Assembly: GCA_944472155.2 (NCBI GenBank) | Contig: OX235272.1 | Location: 92,262,020-92,326,019 of the forward strand | Direction: 5' to 3' | Source of the DNA: Trichobilharzia szidati | Taxonomy: Eukaryota > Platyhelminthes > Trematoda > Strigeidida > Schistosomatidae | Length of the DNA stretch: 64,000 nt | In this document: positions 60,212 through 64,000 of the stretch, piece by piece | How the letters are laid out: every line of letters starts with the position of its first letter | How positions within the stretch are numbered: the stretch's first letter is position 1 | Program-made: the position numbers and the translations under genes | Notes under the pieces: generated by a model | What the model was told of the DNA's origin: nothing | Databases searched by the model: none | Seen by the model: only the letters and a program-made list of their open reading frames with translations

Positions 60212-60289
60212 CTAGAAAGTAAAAACGGTATAATGGTAAGAAGGAAAAACAAGTAGAAGTTTAATCGAATATATAATAGTTGGTGAAAC

Positions 60290-60553
60290 TGTAACAACAA
60301 AAGACAAGGGCCAGGCAACAGATCGTTTATTTCGGAAAATCAACACGTATTTATAGATTTTGATGTACATTATTGTAGGTCAGTGTTAGTAGAAAATACA
60401 GTCTGTTGATTGGTTGTTTCTCACGCAAAGTTAACCTTGCATATCTTGTGGCTGTGTCAGTTCATCTATATGTTAACTGCATCCGCCTGTCCACCTTGAC
60501 CTTTGACCTCAATTACTGTCAACCAATTTGGCTAGCGACCATCTCTCACCACA
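60290..60553 (-). mobile_element. Solo LTR (264 bp) with 4-base duplication
   Basis: The minus strand begins TGTGGTGAGAGATGGTCGCT and ends TTGTCTTTTGTTGTTACA. The target duplication AAAC lies at 60286-60289 and 60554-60557. It has internal deletions relative to the 35.4 kb and 46.4 kb copies. Confidence 0.9.
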
Positions 60554-60614
60554 AAACTACTTTGATTCGACACTATGTCCAATCAAAGTATCCCATACAG
60601 TCCTACAAGAGGTC

Positions 60615-60810
60615 AGTAGCGAACCTGAATAACTCAGTGGTAACACTTCTGTGATTGCAGAACTGGGTGACACAGGTCTAAATCACAGAGGATGTGTGAG
60701 TTCTTTCAAAACTTCAAATACTCCTTGCTAACTGGTGAGTGCCAACAAGTATGAAACCTAGGTTCAAGGCTTCTTGCTGATTGCCTCTAACCATCTAATA
60801 ACAGTTAATG
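60615..60810 (+). repeat. Family C element, partial
   Basis: A head complement (AATAACTCAGTGGTAACACT) and B-box-like segment lead to CTGGTGAGTGCCAACAAGTA, then GAAACCTAGGTTCAAGGC and TTGCTGATTGCCTCTAACC. Confidence 0.65.
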
Positions 60811-60933
60811 AAAGTGTCTGAGTTTGTCTTAGATAGAGAAATAAGATAGTGATATAATGGGTAGTGACTGAATGGTGAGGTGAAAATATGGATTTTGGTA
60901 GCATTCTGAGAAGCTGTCCACAATATTAATTCA

Positions 60934-60937
<4 letters not shown>

Positions 60938-60977
<40 letters not shown>
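60938..60977. repeat. ATT trinucleotide microsatellite
   Basis: About 12 ATT units forming the 3' tail of the RTE-like LINE that follows in reverse. Confidence 0.95.
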
Positions 60978-60978
<1 letters not shown>

Positions 60979-62000
60979 TGTTCCCTTGGATTCCGTCCGA
61001 ATGGAACACAGAGCTTCAAGAGAACATCTCCATTTCATCCTGTTCCCTGTAGTCCTATTAGGCTGGCCCCACAACTGCCCATAGGCTTTCATCTCCTCCT
61101 CTCACGATCTCCTACATATCACCCTTGAGCCAAAGCCCAGATCACTTCTTCCTATTCGGGTCCCACTCGAGAACCCACCTAGCGCGCGATGTCACGAAAT
61201 GGTCTCCTCAGTGGGTACCCGATCCGTCTCCATTGTCTTCGGTATATTTCTTGTGCGATTGGACACTGATTGGTTCGTTCCCAGAGTTTCTTGCTACAAA
61301 TTCTTTCTGGTCCGCTGTCTGATCTTCAATATGGAGCTAAAGAAGGCAGCTGTTGATGAAGGTCTGCAATAGCCTGTTTGGAATGCTTCCCGTGATTCGA
61401 GTGCCAAGTTTCTGACCCACATAGAAGAAGTCACTTAACATTCGTGCTGAATGCAGAAGATTTTCAAACTGAAGGTTTGCCTCGACTTTCCGATCTCGAT
61501 TTTGATATCCTCATCCGTTCCGACTGCCTGTATTTAAAACAATACTACCTAGGTAAGCGAAGGAAGTGACGTCTTCCAAATTTCTCCCGTTGATAGTGAT
61601 TGGTGCCCACTGCTGTTGTTCGTTGGTTGTCTTCATCACCTCTGTTTTCTCTATGTTCACTTGAAGTCTTATCTTCACCACCTACCTCTTCTGCCAACTT
61701 ATTGGTTTTAACCTGTAGATCTTCGAGTGTGTGTGTGTGACATTAGATATAAATCATCCGCAAAGTACAGACTTTCTAGAGTCTTCTTGTCAGTTCAATT
61801 TATTCCTGTCTTCTCGCTCCCCACTCACAATGTGCCGCTTAATTCATTCCACCACAGTTAGGAATATCACCAGTGATAGTTGGCAGTTTTGTCTAACTCC
61901 TGTCCGCACTTCAGAGGTTTCGCTGAGTTTTCCGTTGTGGATCGCCTGACACATGGCACTGCCATATAGCTGTTGAATGAGGTTGATTCATATACAACGA
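60975..62000 (-). mobile_element. RTE-like LINE, long 3' part
   Basis: The complement of the shared tail (CCCTTGGATTCCGTCCGAAT, AACACAGAGCTTCA) is followed by decayed coding sequence: the LLSHRIQTQWxQAF-type region near 61480, the [19 protein letters not shown] region near 61620, and RT words near 61950. It has many frameshifts. Confidence 0.8.
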
Positions 62001-62009
62001 TAGATTTTT

Positions 62010-62200
62010 TTTCCCCCTTTACTTCTTGTTCCGAGTGGAACATGGAACTTCTAGCCGGCCGGAAATCATGCCTTGATACCATGCGTGGTTGATGAACATT
62101 CTCCCCCTGAACCACCAATGCACACACAACAGATTGGATTTCGGAATGTGTCCACTGGGAATGGAACCTAGATCTTTAGCGTGGCTGGCCAGCATTCTAC
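62010..62200 (-). repeat. Family D SINE fragment
   Basis: CCGAGTGGAACATGGAACTT, then a second half resembling the complement of a tRNA-like head (GAACCACCAATGCACAC). Internal parts are missing. Confidence 0.5.
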
Positions 62201-62261
62201 AGCAAGAAGTATATATTTGATATTTATTCGGAATCATAGAACTAATACATATACACATTTA

Positions 62262-62600
62262 GCTGGAGGATTTCATCATGAGTTGACATTAGTTAGAGAA
62301 CCAGTCGAGAACCAGAGTGGAGTTTCGCAAAGCTGTTTCGACAGCCTAGTTTGGGACATCTTAGCAGTGCGCATCCGCCACCAGGGTTCGAACCCAGGAC
62401 CTTGTGGTTACAAAGCAAGCTCGTAGACCAATGGCCAGTCCATGAATTCCGAACTCCCCAAATTCATGACATAGCGCAACCACTTCTTCAATGAGTTACT
62501 GCCTGCTGTACCCTACTGGTCACGACTTCCCACTAGAACCCCAGGTAATCACCTGAATAGCTCCAGTCGCTAGTGAGAATGGTAAAATGATGTAGCCAGC
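62262..62600 (-). repeat. Family B element, full-length monomer
   Basis: The minus strand carries the complete upstream block (GTGATTACCTGGGGTTCTAG), the head (GGTCTACGAGCTTGCTTTGT and GGGTTCGAACCC), then CACTGCTAAGATGTCCC and the CTGTCGAAACAGC segment, and the tail. The core CTGAAGA is CTAAGAT here, so it is inactive. Confidence 0.78.
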
Positions 62601-62884
62601 AGAATGTTAAATAGACATAGAAATCTCTTACATTTGTTTTCATAAATAAAATATCAAATTTTTCTCATTTAAGCATCAATGAAGTGAGTTAAGAAAGGAC
62701 GGAAATCTACCAAGAAAATAAAGAACTGGGAATGCGAAACTATCAGAATTTATAGAAGGTATACAAACTACTCTACAAGTAGTAATGTTTATATATAGGT
62801 GAATTTATCAACCATAATTATCAGTGCCATTTATGGAGGCTGGCTTTCAAGACTGACTTTCAGGTTTCTCACAGATGCACTAAT

Positions 62885-63195
62885 ACAATTACTATCTATT
62901 AGATGGTTGGAGGAGATCGGCAGGAAACCCTGAACCTAGGTTTCGTTCTTACTAACTCTCGTCATCCAGGAGTGTGTCCGCAATCTTGAAGGAACTCACG
63001 TCCCTTCAAACCCATGTCACGCAGTTCTACAGTCAGAGACGTTTACACTGAGTTGTTCACGACTGGTCTCTTGTAGGACTTTACTGGATACTTTGATGGA
63101 CACTAGGCAGTAACATTGCAAAAGTGACGGATAGAATTCAGTCTGCACCAAACAAAGGACTAGACCAATGACACTAGTTACTTATTGTCTAGTAT
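62885..63195 (+). repeat. Family C element
   Basis: Starts TTAGATGGTTGGAGGAGATC, with the complement of GACGAGAGTTAG and ACGAAACCTAGG, then a head remnant. The right tail ends GACACTAGTTACTTATTGTC. Confidence 0.65.
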
Positions 63196-63269
63196 CCTAT
63201 CCACCCTTTGCTTGAAATTATTTTGAAATACACATGTTTTCTAATTAATTTTTTATCATTCGTTATCTC

Positions 63270-63292
63270 ACAGATAGATAGATAGATAGGTC
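63270..63292. repeat. GATA tetranucleotide microsatellite
   Basis: About five GATA/AGAT units. Confidence 0.9.
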
Positions 63293-63299
63293 CACAGGG

Positions 63300-64000
63300 A
63301 ACACTTTACAGAAGGTCAACAACTCTAGATGACAGACTGCGAAATAATGTTAGTAGAAGAAAAGAAGTGTAACAGTATATTAATATCAAAATACCTTCCG
63401 AAAACTAAGGAAACCTTTGAACAGTGACTAATATTTTCAGATGTAACTACCAATGAAAACGGATGAAATGCAAAAACTCTTGTGATCCAGACCAAGTCAA
63501 AGAATATCGATCTAGGAGTGCAAATGCTCCAGAGCAAGTTAGTGAAATCAGATAAAAGCCCCTGTATTCTGAAAGAATGATGCAAGAATTCTGAAACCAC
63601 TAGACGGCATATATAGTTAGTTTAAGATTAAGTTAGGAAAATATCACGGTTAGGGTTCAGGTGAGAACAGGTTAGGGTTGAGGTTAAGTTACAGAACGAT
63701 TGCAGGTGTTTAGGATTATATTAGGGTTAGTTAGGGAGGGATTAGGTCGCCTTTTGAAATCAACCAGTCGTTTCAAGGTCGTTGATGCATTTGTTCGCTT
63801 TGATCGCAATTCTTTAACTTTGTCATCATCTAATCTCCGTTTTCTCTTTAACCTATAGGCTAATAACTAAGGGCACAATACTGAAGATAAACAATCACTT
63901 GTGAGCAAACATGATGAATCATTTTCATGAGGTACTGGCTGAAGTGTTATAAATTTCGCTTTATCATTAGCACAAATTTACAAAATCAGCTACAGTAAGC
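63300..64000. other. Intron sequence with degenerate TTAGGG words
   Basis: A 91-codon reverse-strand open stretch at 63325-63600 has no recognisable family. 63650-63745 contains several TTAGGG and GGTTAGGGTT words in otherwise ordinary sequence. No IFT122 exon was found here. Confidence 0.4.

Noticed and set aside
63325..63600. 91-codon reverse-strand open frame as a gene or IFT122 exon
   Set aside because: No recognisable similarity, no splice context that fits IFT122 phases, and no WD-like pattern.
1..64000. CRISPR array, operon or bacterial origin
   Set aside because: No regularly spaced direct repeats, no bacterial gene organisation; introns, splice sites and eukaryotic retroelements throughout.

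Overview
This window is eukaryotic and most likely comes from a schistosome (blood fluke) genome. Three things support that: AT-rich introns packed with short repeats, the particular repeat set (Sm-alpha-like hammerhead SINEs, RTE-like and CR1-like LINEs, Penelope-like elements and Merlin DNA transposons, all known from Schistosoma), and a ciliary gene whose tiny exons are scattered over tens of kilobases. I did not determine the species.

The only host gene I can support is IFT122 (intraflagellar transport complex A) on the minus strand. I located 21 consecutive coding exons between 60211 (most upstream) and 1008 (most downstream). All splice phases agree, so they join into 2,992 coding bases, or 997 codons without a stop. 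The first part of the protein (N-terminal WD repeats) lies beyond position 64000. The last few dozen residues (second half of the final zinc-binding motif) lie to the left of position 1. The window is therefore the inside of one gene of more than 59 kb, and about 95% of it is intron.

The introns are a dense layered graveyard of mobile elements. They hold 5'-truncated RTE-like LINE tails in both orientations, a second LINE family (28.4-29.5 kb and 43.0-43.7 kb), CR1-like fragments, many Penelope-like fragments with reverse transcriptase or GIY-YIG endonuclease segments, two Merlin transposons, three solo LTRs, and at least five tRNA-headed short element families, called A to E here.

Ribozyme signal: family A (Sm-alpha-like) carries the known schistosome hammerhead in decayed form. 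Family B, with a repeat unit of about 400 bp that sometimes occurs in tandem, has a hammerhead-like core just after its tRNA-like head, with compensatory changes in helix I between copies. Family C and the ends of Penelope-like elements show weaker hammerhead-like folds. Other points are a B-family fold-back insertion of about 600 bp at 21.2-21.8 kb flanked by a 13-base direct repeat, a SINE family (D) that shares its 3' tail with the RTE-like LINE, and an orphan plus-strand exon-like block at 42.5-43.0 kb broken by one stop codon.

Repeat boundaries are approximate (usually within 10-30 bases) unless target duplications or terminal repeats are quoted. Exon boundaries are exact by splice-site and phase logic but rest on reading alone.
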